The notes: generated from the letters alone by a model not told the origin. A stretch of 64,000 nt of DNA from Candidatus Blochmanniella camponoti (GCF_023585825.1 NZ_CP097751.1:434001-498000); one strand, 5' to 3'. Positions 52,468 to 63,239 are shown, counted from the stretch's first letter. Numbers and translations are program-made.

Positions 52468-54233
52468 ATGTTTAAGGATCTTAAAAAGTATATGACAATA
52501 CGATTGTATTTAATAATATATTTTTTTATGCCACTAATATGTAATAGTAGCATCAATTTAAAAGTAGAAGGATTAAATAGTGAATTAGATTATAATGTAC
52601 GTCAAAAATTATTGCATATACATACTAATGTAAAGTATGTAGATTCAGATTTAAAAAAAAAATAGACAATGCAATTAGAACTGGACTACGCCCCCTAGGT
52701 TATTACGCCCCTACATTGATTTTTTTTCCACTTAAGTCTTTGAATAAAAACTCCGATCTATTAGTTATTAAAGTTGAACCTGGGGATCCAGTTGTAGTTA
52801 CTGAAGTAAATGTCGTTATACGAGGAGATGGTATAAAGGATGTTGATTACCAGAAACTAATAAAAGATAGCAAATCTTTTATTGGGAAAAGATTGAATCA
52901 CAACGATTATGAACAGTTTAAAAATAAACTATATGACTTAGCTTTATTTAAAGGATATTTTGATGCCAAGTTCCAAAATAGTCAACTTATTGTCATGCCT
53001 TCTCGTTGTCAGAGTGTTTGGAACATAGATTTTTATAGTGGTCAGCGTTATGTTTTTGAAAGAATTAAGTTTCATGGTAGTCAAATTAAGGAAGATTATT
53101 TAAAAAATATATCTAATATACGATCGGAAGAATATTACAGTGCTGCATCCGTTATGGAATTAAATCGCCGATTTTCTTACACTAATTGGTTTGAATCAGT
53201 ATCGATTTCTTCAGATTATATGCGTTTTCAACAAAAAAAAAAAATAATGTTAGATATTTTTCTCTATCCTTGTGCAAAAAATAATTTTGCAACCGGATTT
53301 GGTTATACTATCGATACAGGCCCTAGAACTAAAATCATTTGGAAAAAACCGTGGATTAATGCACATGGACATAGTTTAGAAACTAATTTTAGTTTATCTA
53401 AGCCAGAACAATTTTTTGACTTAAGTTATAAAATTCCACTGTTTTCCAATCCATCAGAAAAATATTATTTATTACAGGGAGGGTTGATACATGAAGATAC
53501 ACATAATGGTCAGTCTAGTGTCACGACTATAAATATAGCTCGTTATTGGAATTATTCCCATAAATGGCAACGTTCAATTAATGTGCATTGGCACTTTAAT
53601 AATCATTGTTCTAATAATTATACCATTAAAAATGTAATGTTAATTTATCCAGGGATAAATGTATCTCGTATTCGAAAACGTGGAGAAATAATACCGTATT
53701 GGGGAGATAGTCAGCGTTACTCAATCAATATATCTAATAATTGTTGGAAATCGGATGTTAATTTTATTGCTGTGCAAGTTCAAAATATTTGGGTTCGGAC
53801 ATTATTAAAAAAACATCGTATTTTGGCTCGTGGAAACTTAATTTGGATAGATACCAACAATGTTTCATCTGTTGATTTAATGTTGCGATTTTTTTCCAAT
53901 GTAAATAATGGTATCCGTGGATATAAATATAAATCTTTATATCCTTATGGTAATGCTGCATCTTTTATAGGTATCGCTACTAAACTGATTACTACTACAT
54001 TTGAATATCAGTATAATGTAATTAATAAATGGTGGGGAGCTATTTTTATAGACGCAGGAGAGATTACTAATGATATCAAATGGAATAGTTTTAAATCTGG
54101 TATAGGTATTGGAGTGCGCTGGCAATTACCAATAGGTCCTATAAAGTTGGATGTAGCAACACCATTGATTCATAAAGGCAAGATAAATCATCAGTTTTTA
54201 TATTTATACGTCAGTTTAGGACCAGATTTATGA
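52468..54233 (+). CDS. tamA: Outer-membrane assembly factor TamA, interrupted by a poly(A) frameshift
   Basis: Omp85-family partner of TamB. The reading frame is split: codons 1-65 (52468-52662) end at TAG 52663-52665, right after an A10 run (52653-52662). The remainder continues in the -1 frame from 52662. One extra A would restore LKKKIDNAIRTGLRPLGYY, which matches E. coli VDDAIREGLKALGYY, and give about 588 residues (E. coli 577). Signal peptide at about 9-25, POTRA domains, then a 16-strand barrel with RGYKYKS (the conserved L6 RGY) and the final GPIKLDVATPL. The 5' and 3' parts show no other damage, so I favour rescue by polymerase slippage over a dead gene. AAGGA precedes the ATG. Confidence 0.88.
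52653..52662 (+). other. A10 slippage tract in tamA
   Basis: Ten consecutive A residues at the exact point where the frame breaks. A transcript carrying 11 A restores the frame; genomic A10 gives a stop at the next codon. Confidence 0.85.
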
Positions 54234-57200
54234 TTTTTATAAAAAAAATCTGTGTTATTTTTTTATTATGGATATCAATAGTATGCGGATTTTTTGTGTT
54301 TTTATTCGGTACTAATATAGGAACATATTTAACTTTTACAGGTATTACGTATTGTATTCCTGGTTTGAAATTTGATTCTGTTTCTGGCAGTTGGGGTAAT
54401 TTTAATATAACTCATGTGGTATATGAAACCTCGATAGGTGTAATTAATGTTGATAAATGTGATGTTTTTTTTAATCTAAAAGACATATGGAATAAAAAAA
54501 TATATATTAATCATCTTTTTTTGGAAGATGTTTGTATAAAAATAAAAAAAAACGATGCGACGAATAAATCACATAAAAAATACGAAAGAATAAAAATAAA
54601 CAATATTCTTTCTATCCCATTTGTCATAATATTAAAGAATATAGTATTGAATAATACTTGTATTTATTTAAATAATATTACGTTTGAAGTAACAAAATTA
54701 GATACTGAATTAACATTTCAAGATAATTTATTGACAGTTTCACCTGTAAATATTGAAGGGGCAGTTTTAAATATTCCTGATGCAAATGCATTAAATATAA
54801 CAACCAATGCGATAGATATATATAAGTATAGTAATCAACGGAATATAAAGTGTTTATTAAAATTATTGTCTAGTAAATTTTTAATAAAATTACCTTCTTT
54901 TAATCTTCCTATAAATATAATTCTCAAGGATATAATAGGAGAGAATTTTTATATTTTTGATAATAATACTTCTTATATTATTAATTATTTTTATTTACAG
55001 ACATATTTATATAATCAGACTGCAAATATTAAGTTGAATCTTAAATGTCCATATGGACAGCTTAATGCAATAGGTAGCATAATATTTAAAGAGTATTACC
55101 CAATAAATATAACCCTCAATTATACGAAATATCATTTTAATACTGGTAGTAATTCTACCAATATAAAGAAAAAGGACGTAAGTAAAATAAAATTAGTTAT
55201 CGTAGGAGAATTATATAACGAAATACGCCTTTGTTGTGATTTTTTAGGTGTTATTTCTACAGTACATGTATTATTAAAAACTAAGATAATACAATTTGGC
55301 ACGCCCATCACTATATCTATAGTTGGTAGAAAAATACCCCTTTCTTTTTTAGGAAAGAATGATTCTTTAATAGAAGAGCTTGATGTATCTGTTAATGGTG
55401 AAATAAAAAATTATTCCATTCAAATAACATCTCAATTAAGTAGCGCTCAATTTTCATCATTAGTACATATAGTTATGAGCGCTCAGGGAGATGTTAATAG
55501 TTGTTCTATTTCTAAATTAAAAGTGACTGCATTAGAAGAATGTCTTGATATACAAGGAATGGTTAATTGGGGGGGTGATACGATTAGTTGGGACAGCATA
55601 TGTGTGTTAAACAAAATAAATATTTTTCAAAAGTGGTTAAAATATCCTATAAATTTGTCAGGTAACATCAATATGCAAGGACATGTATGTTCTGATGCTT
55701 GGGACATAACAATATCTGATTTAAATCTCAATGGGAGTATAGAAAATAATAGCATTTCATGCATAGGCGTATTATATAACAATTCGACTGGTACATGGAA
55801 AATACCCGCATTACTAATTAAATGGGGTCCTAATGTGTTAAAAATACAAGAAGACTTGAAAAGAGATGCTATTTTTAACATTGTGTTTGCGGCGCCAGAT
55901 TGCAACGTGCTTATACCTGGATTAAATGGTAGCGTATATGGGAAATTTAAATTATATAGTCCCGCTAAATATTCTCCTAGATTGTTGTTAAATATTGATG
56001 CATGTTCCTTGTATTGGCACGATAAAAACCTTTTTTTTGACAAAATAATGATAAACGGAGATATTTGTTACGATACTGTCATACAAAGCAAAATTTTTTT
56101 TCAAGCAAATCAGATAAAGTGTGGAATTTTATCGTTACGTAAATTAATTATGCAAGGACAAGGTAATATTAAAGAACATTATTTAGATTTAGTTGCTTAT
56201 GGAGATATGTTATCTGGTCAAGTAAAACTTTTTGGAAATTTAGATCTTTTTCATAAAACTTGGCATAGTAAGATTAACAAAACAAACCTTGTTACTTCAA
56301 CAGGAACATGGAAATTAATGCAAGATATTGTCCTTACTTATCAATATTTAACTCGAAAAGTTATCCTTAATTCACATCACTGGGAAATTGTTGATTGCAC
56401 AATCCCTATTTCTCATGTTTTAAAGGAGAACATATTGAATAAAGTGAATGATGTGTTTAAAAATTTTAATGTAGTTTCTTTAAAAATTTTATTACCAAGA
56501 TTAATGAACATGCATACTGTTCGTATATATTGTACAGATTGTTATTGGATATTAGGAACCTTATTACCTAAGGGTATAATTTCATTTTCAGTAAAACAAT
56601 TTAACATTAAATCTGTTATTGAAGAGCCTGAAAGTTTTCCGATTACAATAAATAACATAACTGCAAAAATCGTATTGACACAAACTACTTCGTATTGCAA
56701 GTGGTTCATGAACATTGGAGATGATGATCAAATCCATGGATTATTTAAAATAACTAAGTTAGATAATACATCTAAATTAGTAGGAAATATACATGTTAAA
56801 AATGCTTCGTTAGTATCTTTTTGTAATTCATTGATTTCGTTACAAGAACCTATAAATGGATTGTTAAATTTAAATATTGATTTTTATGGATATAAACGTC
56901 ACCTAAAAATTTTTGGTACAGCTCAATTAAAAAATTTTAATGTTAATAAACCTGATACGCTATTTTTTGTGAAAAATGGTCAATTATTTATAAAATTCTT
57001 TGGAGATCATGCTGTATTAAATGGAACAATAGATACGGATTACGGATACAGATTGCATGTAAATGGAAATATTATGAACTTTGATTCTATTAGTAATATA
57101 CGTGCATTTTTTAAAATACGAGGCAACCAAATTAATTTTTGTATGTCTCCAGAAATCAAAATGAAGATATCTCCTGATTTTAATTGCACAATTACTTCAG

Positions 57201-58069
57201 AAAAAATTCATATAGAAGGCAACATTGAAATCCCTTGGGCTCATATTGAAGTGAAGGAGTATTCAAAAAATATAACAAATATTTCTTCAGAGGAAATTTT
57301 GCTAGATGATAATTGTCAACTTATTTTAAATAATTCTAAAAATTTATTTATTTCTTTTTCTGCTAATATTAACGTGTGCCTTGGTAATGATGTTAATTTT
57401 AACGGATTGGGTTTTCGTACAAAATTAAGAGGTAATTTAGAAATTGAATACAATAAAAATCACTTGGCATTAACAGGCCATATTGATATACCTTCTGGTT
57501 GTTTTCAAGCATATGGACAAAATTTGATAATACGAAAAGGACAATTATTGTTTTCTGGAGCGATACACCAACCATATATCGATATTGAAGCAATTTGTGA
57601 CCCTGCTAGTATTAAAGAAGGGAGTATAGTTGGTATACGGATTACTGGTACTTTTAGTCAACCAAAAATAGAAATTTTCTCTGATTCATTATCCCTTTCT
57701 CCGCAAGAGATAACATCTTATTTATTGGGCGGCAGTAAAAATGTAATTCCTTTGAATACAGATACGAACATAGTAACATCGCTGTTAATCGGAGCAACTG
57801 TTAGGAATAGCGAGAAGTTTATTAACAAAATAGGGAAGATATTTGGTGTTCAAGATTTAACATTAAATACTCAAGATATTGGTAGTGCACCGTTGGTTGC
57901 GTTAAGTGGATATATTGCTCCTGGTCTACAAATTAAATATGGAATTGGCATTTTTGATTTATTGACAACAATAACGGTACGTTATTGTTTATGTCCGCAA
58001 CTATATTTAGAAGTTACGTCCGGCAGTAATCAACAAGCGGTTGATATATTGTATAAGCTTGATTTTTAG
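54230..58069 (+). CDS. tamB: Translocation/lipid-transport protein TamB
   Basis: AsmA-like protein spanning the periplasm from an inner-membrane anchor to TamA at the outer membrane. 1279 residues (E. coli 1259). N-terminal membrane helix (about 7-29), a long beta-rich groove that in the family moves phospholipid, and the conserved C-terminal DUF490 domain (GHIDIPSGCFQAYGQNL, IRITGTFSQPKIEIFSD, SYLLGG). Its ATG overlaps the tamA stop by ATGA (54230-54233), so translation depends on ribosomes that finish tamA; this makes the tamA frameshift matter for tamB too. The middle is very A+T-rich and poorly conserved. Confidence 0.95.
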   Translation: MIFIKKICVIFLLWISIVCGFFVFLFGTNIGTYLTFTGITYCIPGLKFDSVSGSWGNFNITHVVYETSIGVINVDKCDVFFNLKDIWNKKIYINHLFLEDVCIKIKKNDATNKSHKKYERIKINNILSIPFVIILKNIVLNNTCIYLNNITFEVTKLDTELTFQDNLLTVSPVNIEGAVLNIPDANALNITTNAIDIYKYSNQRNIKCLLKLLSSKFLIKLPSFNLPINIILKDIIGENFYIFDNNTSYIINYFYLQTYLYNQTANIKLNLKCPYGQLNAIGSIIFKEYYPINITLNYTKYHFNTGSNSTNIKKKDVSKIKLVIVGELYNEIRLCCDFLGVISTVHVLLKTKIIQFGTPITISIVGRKIPLSFLGKNDSLIEELDVSVNGEIKNYSIQITSQLSSAQFSSLVHIVMSAQGDVNSCSISKLKVTALEECLDIQGMVNWGGDTISWDSICVLNKINIFQKWLKYPINLSGNINMQGHVCSDAWDITISDLNLNGSIENNSISCIGVLYNNSTGTWKIPALLIKWGPNVLKIQEDLKRDAIFNIVFAAPDCNVLIPGLNGSVYGKFKLYSPAKYSPRLLLNIDACSLYWHDKNLFFDKIMINGDICYDTVIQSKIFFQANQIKCGILSLRKLIMQGQGNIKEHYLDLVAYGDMLSGQVKLFGNLDLFHKTWHSKINKTNLVTSTGTWKLMQDIVLTYQYLTRKVILNSHHWEIVDCTIPISHVLKENILNKVNDVFKNFNVVSLKILLPRLMNMHTVRIYCTDCYWILGTLLPKGIISFSVKQFNIKSVIEEPESFPITINNITAKIVLTQTTSYCKWFMNIGDDDQIHGLFKITKLDNTSKLVGNIHVKNASLVSFCNSLISLQEPINGLLNLNIDFYGYKRHLKIFGTAQLKNFNVNKPDTLFFVKNGQLFIKFFGDHAVLNGTIDTDYGYRLHVNGNIMNFDSISNIRAFFKIRGNQINFCMSPEIKMKISPDFNCTITSEKIHIEGNIEIPWAHIEVKEYSKNITNISSEEILLDDNCQLILNNSKNLFISFSANINVCLGNDVNFNGLGFRTKLRGNLEIEYNKNHLALTGHIDIPSGCFQAYGQNLIIRKGQLLFSGAIHQPYIDIEAICDPASIKEGSIVGIRITGTFSQPKIEIFSDSLSLSPQEITSYLLGGSKNVIPLNTDTNIVTSLLIGATVRNSEKFINKIGKIFGVQDLTLNTQDIGSAPLVALSGYIAPGLQIKYGIGIFDLLTTITVRYCLCPQLYLEVTSGSNQQAVDILYKLDF

Positions 58070-58089
58070 TTTCTTTATATTTACATACA

Positions 58090-58114
58090 CTCAACATATT
58101 TTAAATATGTTGAG
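58090..58114. terminator. Hairpin between convergent tamB and ppa
   Basis: 12-bp perfect arms CTCAACATATTT (58090-58101) and 58103-58114 around one base, between two convergent genes. Probably a bidirectional terminator, though T-runs on both sides are poor. Confidence 0.5.
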
Positions 58115-58140
58115 ATTTAATATAAAATGAAAGTGTGATA

Positions 58141-58674
58141 TTACATTTTTTTTTCAAAACGTTTAAAGGAGTTTAAAATTTCCGTTTTAGCAGCGTTAAT
58201 ATTGCTCCAGCCTTTTATTTTTACCCACTTTTTGGAATCTAATTCTTTGTAATTTTTAAAAAAATGACTAATTTGATTGCGTAATAAAATTGAAAAATCA
58301 TTTATATCTTTTACTAGTGAGTATTGTTCTGATATTTTCTCATGGGGCACTGCAATTATTTTTGCATCTTCTCCAGATTCATCTATCATATTAAGCATGC
58401 CTATAGGGCGACAATGTATTACACAACCTGATCGTAAAGGGTATGGGGTAGGTACTAAGACATCTACTGGATCTCCGTCCAGCGATAAAGTATTATTAAT
58501 ATAGCCATAATTGCAAGGGTAAAACATAGGTGTTAATAAAAAACGATCAACGAATATTATTCCTGTTTTTTTATCAATTTCATATTTAATTGGGTCAGAA
58601 TTAGCTGGAATTTCAATAATCACATATATATCTTCTGGAATATTTTTTCCCGCTGGTACTTGATTAAAATACAT
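58141..58674 (-). CDS. ppa: Inorganic pyrophosphatase
   Basis: Family I soluble pyrophosphatase, 177 residues (E. coli 176). Substrate and Mg-binding residues lie in [29 protein letters not shown] (DxDPxD signature) and the EDAKIIAVP block. AGGAA precedes the ATG. It pulls biosynthetic reactions forward and is essential in E. coli. Last gene of the block that follows E. coli from pheU. Confidence 0.97.
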   Translation of the reverse strand: MYFNQVPAGKNIPEDIYVIIEIPANSDPIKYEIDKKTGIIFVDRFLLTPMFYPCNYGYINNTLSLDGDPVDVLVPTPYPLRSGCVIHCRPIGMLNMIDESGEDAKIIAVPHEKISEQYSLVKDINDFSILLRNQISHFFKNYKELDSKKWVKIKGWSNINAAKTEILNSFKRFEKKM

Positions 58675-58901
58675 TTATATTTCCTATATATGCAAATAAT
58701 AAATTTAAAAAACAATCATATGTTATATATGTTTTATTATCAATATGTTTGTTAACATAACATGATTGCGTTTATTATAATTAATAAAAATATTTACATA
58801 CTTTTTTAAAAAAAGTATTTATATGTTTATAAGCATCATAATTTTATATTTTATATATAATTTTAAGTGTCAAATGTATTTGTGATTTTAAAGATGAAAA
58901 T

Positions 58902-59873
58902 CTAATAAATTCTTTGAATCGTATAAGCTGCTAAACTTGCTAATGCTTGTCGATAAGGAGAAGGAGGTAAAATATCAAGACAAGAAATAGCTTTTTTGAT
59001 TTCTGTTTCAGCGCATTGTCGAGTGTATTCTAATGATCCATGTTGATGCATTGTATCTAAAATTATATTTAACAAGTGACGATGGTTACCTTTTTTAATA
59101 GATTGAATTATAAGTGATGCTTGTTTTGAGGTGCTATGATGAATAGCGTGTAGCAAAGGAAGAGTGAGCTTTCCTTCATTTAAATCGTTTCCGACATTTT
59201 TCCCAAATATTGTTTCTGAGGCAGAATAATCTAATATATCATCAACTAGTTGAAAGGCTATTCCCATATATCGCCCATAATTACGCAATGCTTTTTCTTG
59301 ACATGCATTGGCATCAGCTAAAATAGCAGATGATTGAGAAGCTACTTCAAATAAACGAGCGGTTTTACTATAAATAATTTTCATGTAACTATCGATAGTA
59401 ATAGTGGGGTCATTACAATGTGTTAATTGCAATATTTCACCTGCTGCAATTATATTGACCGCATCTGCCATCAAAGATAATATTCGCAAGGATTCTAATT
59501 CAGTCATCATTTGAAAGGCTCGTGTATATATAAAATCCCCCACCAATACACTAGCAGCATTACCAAAAATTATATTAGTAGTTCTCCTACCGCGTCTCAT
59601 GTGTGATTTATCCACTACGTCATCATGCAACAAAGTAGCAGTATGAATAAACTCTATTAATGTAGCAATGGTAACATGTTGTGTTTTTTTATAGCATAAC
59701 GCCCTTGCGGTCAACAAGGTAATCATGGGTCTAATTCGTTTTCCTCCACTATCTACAATGTATTGAACAAGTTTGTTAATTAAAGTAATTTCAGATGCTA
59801 ATCGCGTGCGAATTTCTGCATTCACATCTTCCATATCTTGTTCAGTTAGTTCGGAGATTTGATCAATATTCAT
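58902..59873 (-). CDS. ispB: Octaprenyl diphosphate synthase IspB
   Basis: trans-Prenyltransferase that makes the C40 side chain of ubiquinone. 323 residues, the same as E. coli. The first Asp-rich motif is LLHDDVVDKSHMRRG and the second is LVDDILDY; GGKRIRP near the N-terminus binds IPP. Divergent from rplU-rpmA, as in E. coli. A 10-bp hairpin at 58798-58818 lies downstream on its strand. Confidence 0.96.
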   Translation of the reverse strand: MNIDQISELTEQDMEDVNAEIRTRLASEITLINKLVQYIVDSGGKRIRPMITLLTARALCYKKTQHVTIATLIEFIHTATLLHDDVVDKSHMRRGRRTTNIIFGNAASVLVGDFIYTRAFQMMTELESLRILSLMADAVNIIAAGEILQLTHCNDPTITIDSYMKIIYSKTARLFEVASQSSAILADANACQEKALRNYGRYMGIAFQLVDDILDYSASETIFGKNVGNDLNEGKLTLPLLHAIHHSTSKQASLIIQSIKKGNHRHLLNIILDTMHQHGSLEYTRQCAETEIKKAISCLDILPPSPYRQALASLAAYTIQRIY

Positions 59874-60068
59874 TAATATTATTATAAATATAAAATGTTG
59901 ATGTATTTATATATTACTTACGTACGTAATTTGGTTTTTGTTAAGTTAAACTACACTTGTGAGTATGCAGTAAAATTTTATTATTGTGTTGAGAAACATT
60001 TTTTTTTAATGTATAAGAATATGTATAGAAATAATATCAGATTATAAACAAGAGATGGATTATTATTT

Positions 60069-60395
60069 ATGTATGCAGTTTTTCAAACTGGTAGTAAACA
60101 GTATCGTGTTGTTGAAGGCCAAGTGATTCATATAGAACGGATTGATATTGACGTTGGTAATCAAGTTGAATTTAATCAAATATTACTCATTGAGTCTAAT
60201 GAATGTCTTCACATAGGGGGTCCTTTTATAAAAAAGGGGCAGATTATAGCGGAAATTATAGCTCAGAGTCTTAATAAGAAGATAAAGATTATTAAATTTA
60301 GACGTCGTAAACATTTTCGTAAATTTCAAGGACATCGTCAGTGTTTTACAACAATAAAAATAATAAGCATAAGCAATTGCAATCCAAATCATTAA
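60069..60395 (+). CDS. rplU: 50S ribosomal protein L21
   Basis: 108 residues (E. coli 103). MYAVFQTGSKQYRVVEGQ, the KIKIIKFRRRKHFRKFQGHRQ basic block and the C-terminal TTIKI are typical. It is followed by rpmA after 16 nt in the standard rplU-rpmA operon. An AGAGATGG stretch lies upstream of the ATG. Confidence 0.96.
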   Translation: MYAVFQTGSKQYRVVEGQVIHIERIDIDVGNQVEFNQILLIESNECLHIGGPFIKKGQIIAEIIAQSLNKKIKIIKFRRRKHFRKFQGHRQCFTTIKIISISNCNPNH

Positions 60396-60411
60396 GAAAT
60401 AAGGAATAAAA

Positions 60412-60672
60412 ATGGCACATAAAAAAGCTGGAGGCTCTACTCGTAATGGTCGAGATTCACATAGTAAGCGTTTAGGAGTTAAATGTTTTGGAGGTGAATG
60501 TGTATCGTCAGGCACTATTATTGTGCGCCAACGAGGTAATACATTTCATCCAGGAAAATACGTAGGTTGTGGGAGGGATTATACTCTTTTTGCTTTAAAA
60601 TCTGGGAAAGTTTTATTTGAAAAAAGGGGAGCATTGCGCCGCAAGTTTATTAGTATCGTTTCTCAGAAATAG
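60412..60672 (+). CDS. rpmA: 50S ribosomal protein L27
   Basis: 86 residues (E. coli 85). N-terminal [16 protein letters not shown], whose tail reaches the peptidyl-transferase centre, then [16 protein letters not shown] and [23 protein letters not shown] precedes the ATG. No N-terminal prepeptide of the Firmicute type. Confidence 0.97.
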   Translation: MAHKKAGGSTRNGRDSHSKRLGVKCFGGECVSSGTIIVRQRGNTFHPGKYVGCGRDYTLFALKSGKVLFEKRGALRRKFISIVSQK

Positions 60673-61024
60673 AAACGTAATTTGTTAATGTTACTTAATA
60701 ATTAAAATTTTTAATTTTATGAATAAAAAATTAATCGCGCCTAGGTATTTTGGAGTTGTACAGTTATGAGCGATGATTGTATTAGTATTTTAAAAATGAC
60801 ATATGTGTTTTTTACAAGGTTCAAGAATCATTAAAAATGTTCATGTGTTTATACATGATTTGAAAGGTAAATAACTGTGCATATTGATAACGACAGAAGT
60901 AACAAAAATACTAAAAACGTTATTTAACAATATAGAATAAATTTTATCATTACAAATTTACACTAATTTATTAAATGATAAGATGTATATACTATCAATA
61001 CAGACGATATCTTAGAGATATGTT
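60673..61024. other. Spacer rpmA/obgE
   Basis: E. coli yhbE lies here and is not recognisable. A small G+C patch (TCGCGCCTAGG, about 60734-60744) stands out from the A+T-rich surroundings; no other structure is convincing. Confidence 0.5.
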
Positions 61025-62080
61025 ATGAAATTTGTCGACATGACCAATATTACGGTTATTGCTGGTAACGGAGGGAATGGATGTATCAGTTTTCAAAAAT
61101 CGGGAAGAAGAGCTTCTTTTTTGAAAAAACCTAATGGTAGTAATGGAGGAAATGGTGGGGATGTTTGGTTATTGGCAGATCCTAATATTAATACTTTAAA
61201 TTATTTTCATTCTAATTGTGTTTTTAGAGCTGGGCATGGACAATGCGGGCGTAGTCGTGGTTGTACTGGTAAAAGAGGCAAAGATGTTATTGTGAAAGTC
61301 CCGTGGGGAACTAGAGTAAGCTATAAAAAAACAAATAAATTATTGGGAGACATGGGTATTCATCACAAGCGGTTGATGGTAGCTAAAGGAGGGCGCCATG
61401 GTTTGGGAAATGGACATTTTAAATCTTCTTTACATCGTAAGGCACTTAATACGCATGGGTCAACGGGAGAATTCCAACATTTGCTATTAGAATTACTTCT
61501 AATAGCAAATGTTGGAATATTTGGATTACCTAATTCTGGAAAGTCTAGTTTTATTCGTATAATATCGTCAGCGAAACCAAAAGTAGCAGATTATCCATTT
61601 ACTACATTAGTACCGTATTTAGGTGTAGTACAAATTAATAACTATGACAGATTTGTTATTGCGGATATTCCTGGTATTATTAAAGGTGCTTCTCATGGTT
61701 TGGGATTAGGAATGCGATTTTTGAAGCATTTAGAACACTGTCAAATTTTACTGCATTTTATTGATATTGCGCCTGTGGATAATTCTGATCCATTAGAAAA
61801 TATTATTACTATTCAGAATGAATTAAGTAATTATAATGAAAATTTAGTTAGAAAACCTTGTTGGTTAATATTCAATAAAATAGACTTATTGGAACGACAA
61901 GTGGCGGAAAAAAGGATTAACCATGTTATTAGTTCTTTACAATGGAAAGGGCGCTATTACCCTATATCTTCTATGCATAATACTAATGTATTATCGCTAT
62001 GTAACAGTATTATGAAGTTTATTATTCATCATACTCAAAGTCAAGAATCAACTCTTATGTATGCACAAGACAATGAGTAG
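61025..62080 (+). CDS. obgE: Ribosome-assembly GTPase ObgE
   Basis: GTPase acting in 50S assembly and the stringent response. 351 residues (E. coli 390, which has a longer acidic tail). N-terminal glycine-rich OBG fold (GNGGNGCISFQ, GSNGGNGGDVW), then the G domain: G1 GLPNSGKSS, G3 DIPGI, G4 NKID, G5 ISS. G1 has Ser where E. coli has Ala-Gly-Lys-Ser-Thr (PNAGKST). The linker between the two domains is encoded by a perfect 22-bp hairpin, listed separately. Confidence 0.96.
   Translation: MKFVDMTNITVIAGNGGNGCISFQKSGRRASFLKKPNGSNGGNGGDVWLLADPNINTLNYFHSNCVFRAGHGQCGRSRGCTGKRGKDVIVKVPWGTRVSYKKTNKLLGDMGIHHKRLMVAKGGRHGLGNGHFKSSLHRKALNTHGSTGEFQHLLLELLLIANVGIFGLPNSGKSSFIRIISSAKPKVADYPFTTLVPYLGVVQINNYDRFVIADIPGIIKGASHGLGLGMRFLKHLEHCQILLHFIDIAPVDNSDPLENIITIQNELSNYNENLVRKPCWLIFNKIDLLERQVAEKRINHVISSLQWKGRYYPISSMHNTNVLSLCNSIMKFIIHHTQSQESTLMYAQDNE
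61471..61518. repeat. 22-bp perfect hairpin inside obgE coding sequence
   Basis: Arms 61471-61492 (begins ATTCCAACATTTGC) and 61497-61518 are exact reverse complements around the loop TTAC. It encodes the end of the OBG domain and the first strand of the G domain (HLLLELLLIANVG), which is conserved in E. coli (LTLELMLLADVG), with no insertion. Confidence 0.95.
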
Positions 62081-62382
62081 GAATCAAGATTAGCTAATTC
62101 TATTGTCATTTTAAAACAATACACATAATATACCGTTAAGTTTAAAAAAATTTTAATATGATGATATCATAATTCATGATGTTTTATAAACATAGCTATT
62201 TATAAAATAGTCTATATACATATTAAGAGAGATGTTTTTTTTGATAAAGTTTTTAAAAGCTAGGTAATAACAATTTTTGTTTTTTAAAAAGATAAAAATA
62301 TATAATGTTTCATTAAATCATGCTTTTGTATGTAGTGTGATTGTTTATTGTTTAAATGTATGCAATATAATAAAGGTACAAC
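62081..62382. other. Spacer obgE/greA
   Basis: E. coli dacB lies here (opposite strand) and is missing. Nothing else is recognisable; a greA promoter must be present. Confidence 0.45.
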
Positions 62383-62859
62383 ATGAAGCGCATACCAATG
62401 ACTTTACGTGGAGCTGAAAAGTTGAGAGAGGAACTGGATTATTTAAAAAATGTTCGTCGCCCAGAAATTATAAAAAATATTTCTGAAGCGCGGGAGTATG
62501 GCGACTTAAAAGAAAATGCTGAATATCATGCTGCTCGAGAACAACAAGGATTTTGTGAGGGTCGTATTCAAGAAATAGAATCTAAGCTTTTTAATGCACA
62601 TATTATAGATATTGCCAAACTAACTACTGACGATAAAGTAGTTTTTGGTGCTACGGTTGGTGTTGAAAATTTGGATACAACATATAGACAAACGTATAGT
62701 ATTGTAGGAGATGATGAGGCAAATCTTAAAGAACATATGATTTCTATCAATTCTCCTATTGCTAGAGGTTTGATTGGTCATAAAGAAGGAGATATTGTTC
62801 GAATTAATACTCCAAAAGGGAAAGTAAGATATAAAATACTCCAGGTTAAATATTGTTAA
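62383..62859 (+). CDS. greA: Transcription elongation factor GreA
   Basis: 158 residues, the same as E. coli. N-terminal coiled coil with the tip acidic residues in [19 protein letters not shown], which promote RNA cleavage in backtracked polymerase, and the C-terminal FKBP-like domain ([24 protein letters not shown]). AAAGG precedes the ATG. Confidence 0.97.
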   Translation: MKRIPMTLRGAEKLREELDYLKNVRRPEIIKNISEAREYGDLKENAEYHAAREQQGFCEGRIQEIESKLFNAHIIDIAKLTTDDKVVFGATVGVENLDTTYRQTYSIVGDDEANLKEHMISINSPIARGLIGHKEGDIVRINTPKGKVRYKILQVKYC

Positions 62860-63239
62860 ACATGTTTTTATTTTATTGTTTATTTTAAATTTTTTACAAG
62901 ATGATGATTATGAAAGTAAAAAAAAATGAAATGTTACTTGTAGTCGCTATATTAATTACTGTTAATAACACAAATATATGATGCTATTAACATTATTACT
63001 AATAAGTTTATATTTTTACTTTCATTTGTTTTGAAATATTTATTATTTACAATTAGATATATTTTTTATGCACACTATTTGTAATAGTTGGAAAAATATA
63101 TAAAAATTGGATATACACAAAAATTTATTTATTTTTATGGAATTTTTATTTTTTGTTTAAGTAAGATTGAAAGAAATACAAGTTATCGTCATTTTATCAA
63201 TGTTGTTTATTCAAAAAAATATTTGAGAAGTAACCTGAT
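62860..63239. other. Spacer greA/rlmE
   Basis: E. coli yhbY lies here on the opposite strand and is not recognisable. A 26-codon hydrophobic frame (62901-62981) has no convincing ribosome-binding site. Confidence 0.45.

Noticed and set aside
59604..59612. DnaA-box-like TTATCCACT inside ispB as a possible origin
   Set aside because: A single imperfect match inside a conserved gene with no cluster or nearby origin features.
62901..62981. 26-codon hydrophobic frame between greA and rlmE
   Set aside because: No Shine-Dalgarno, low-complexity A+T sequence, and no resemblance to YhbY, which lies here in E. coli.
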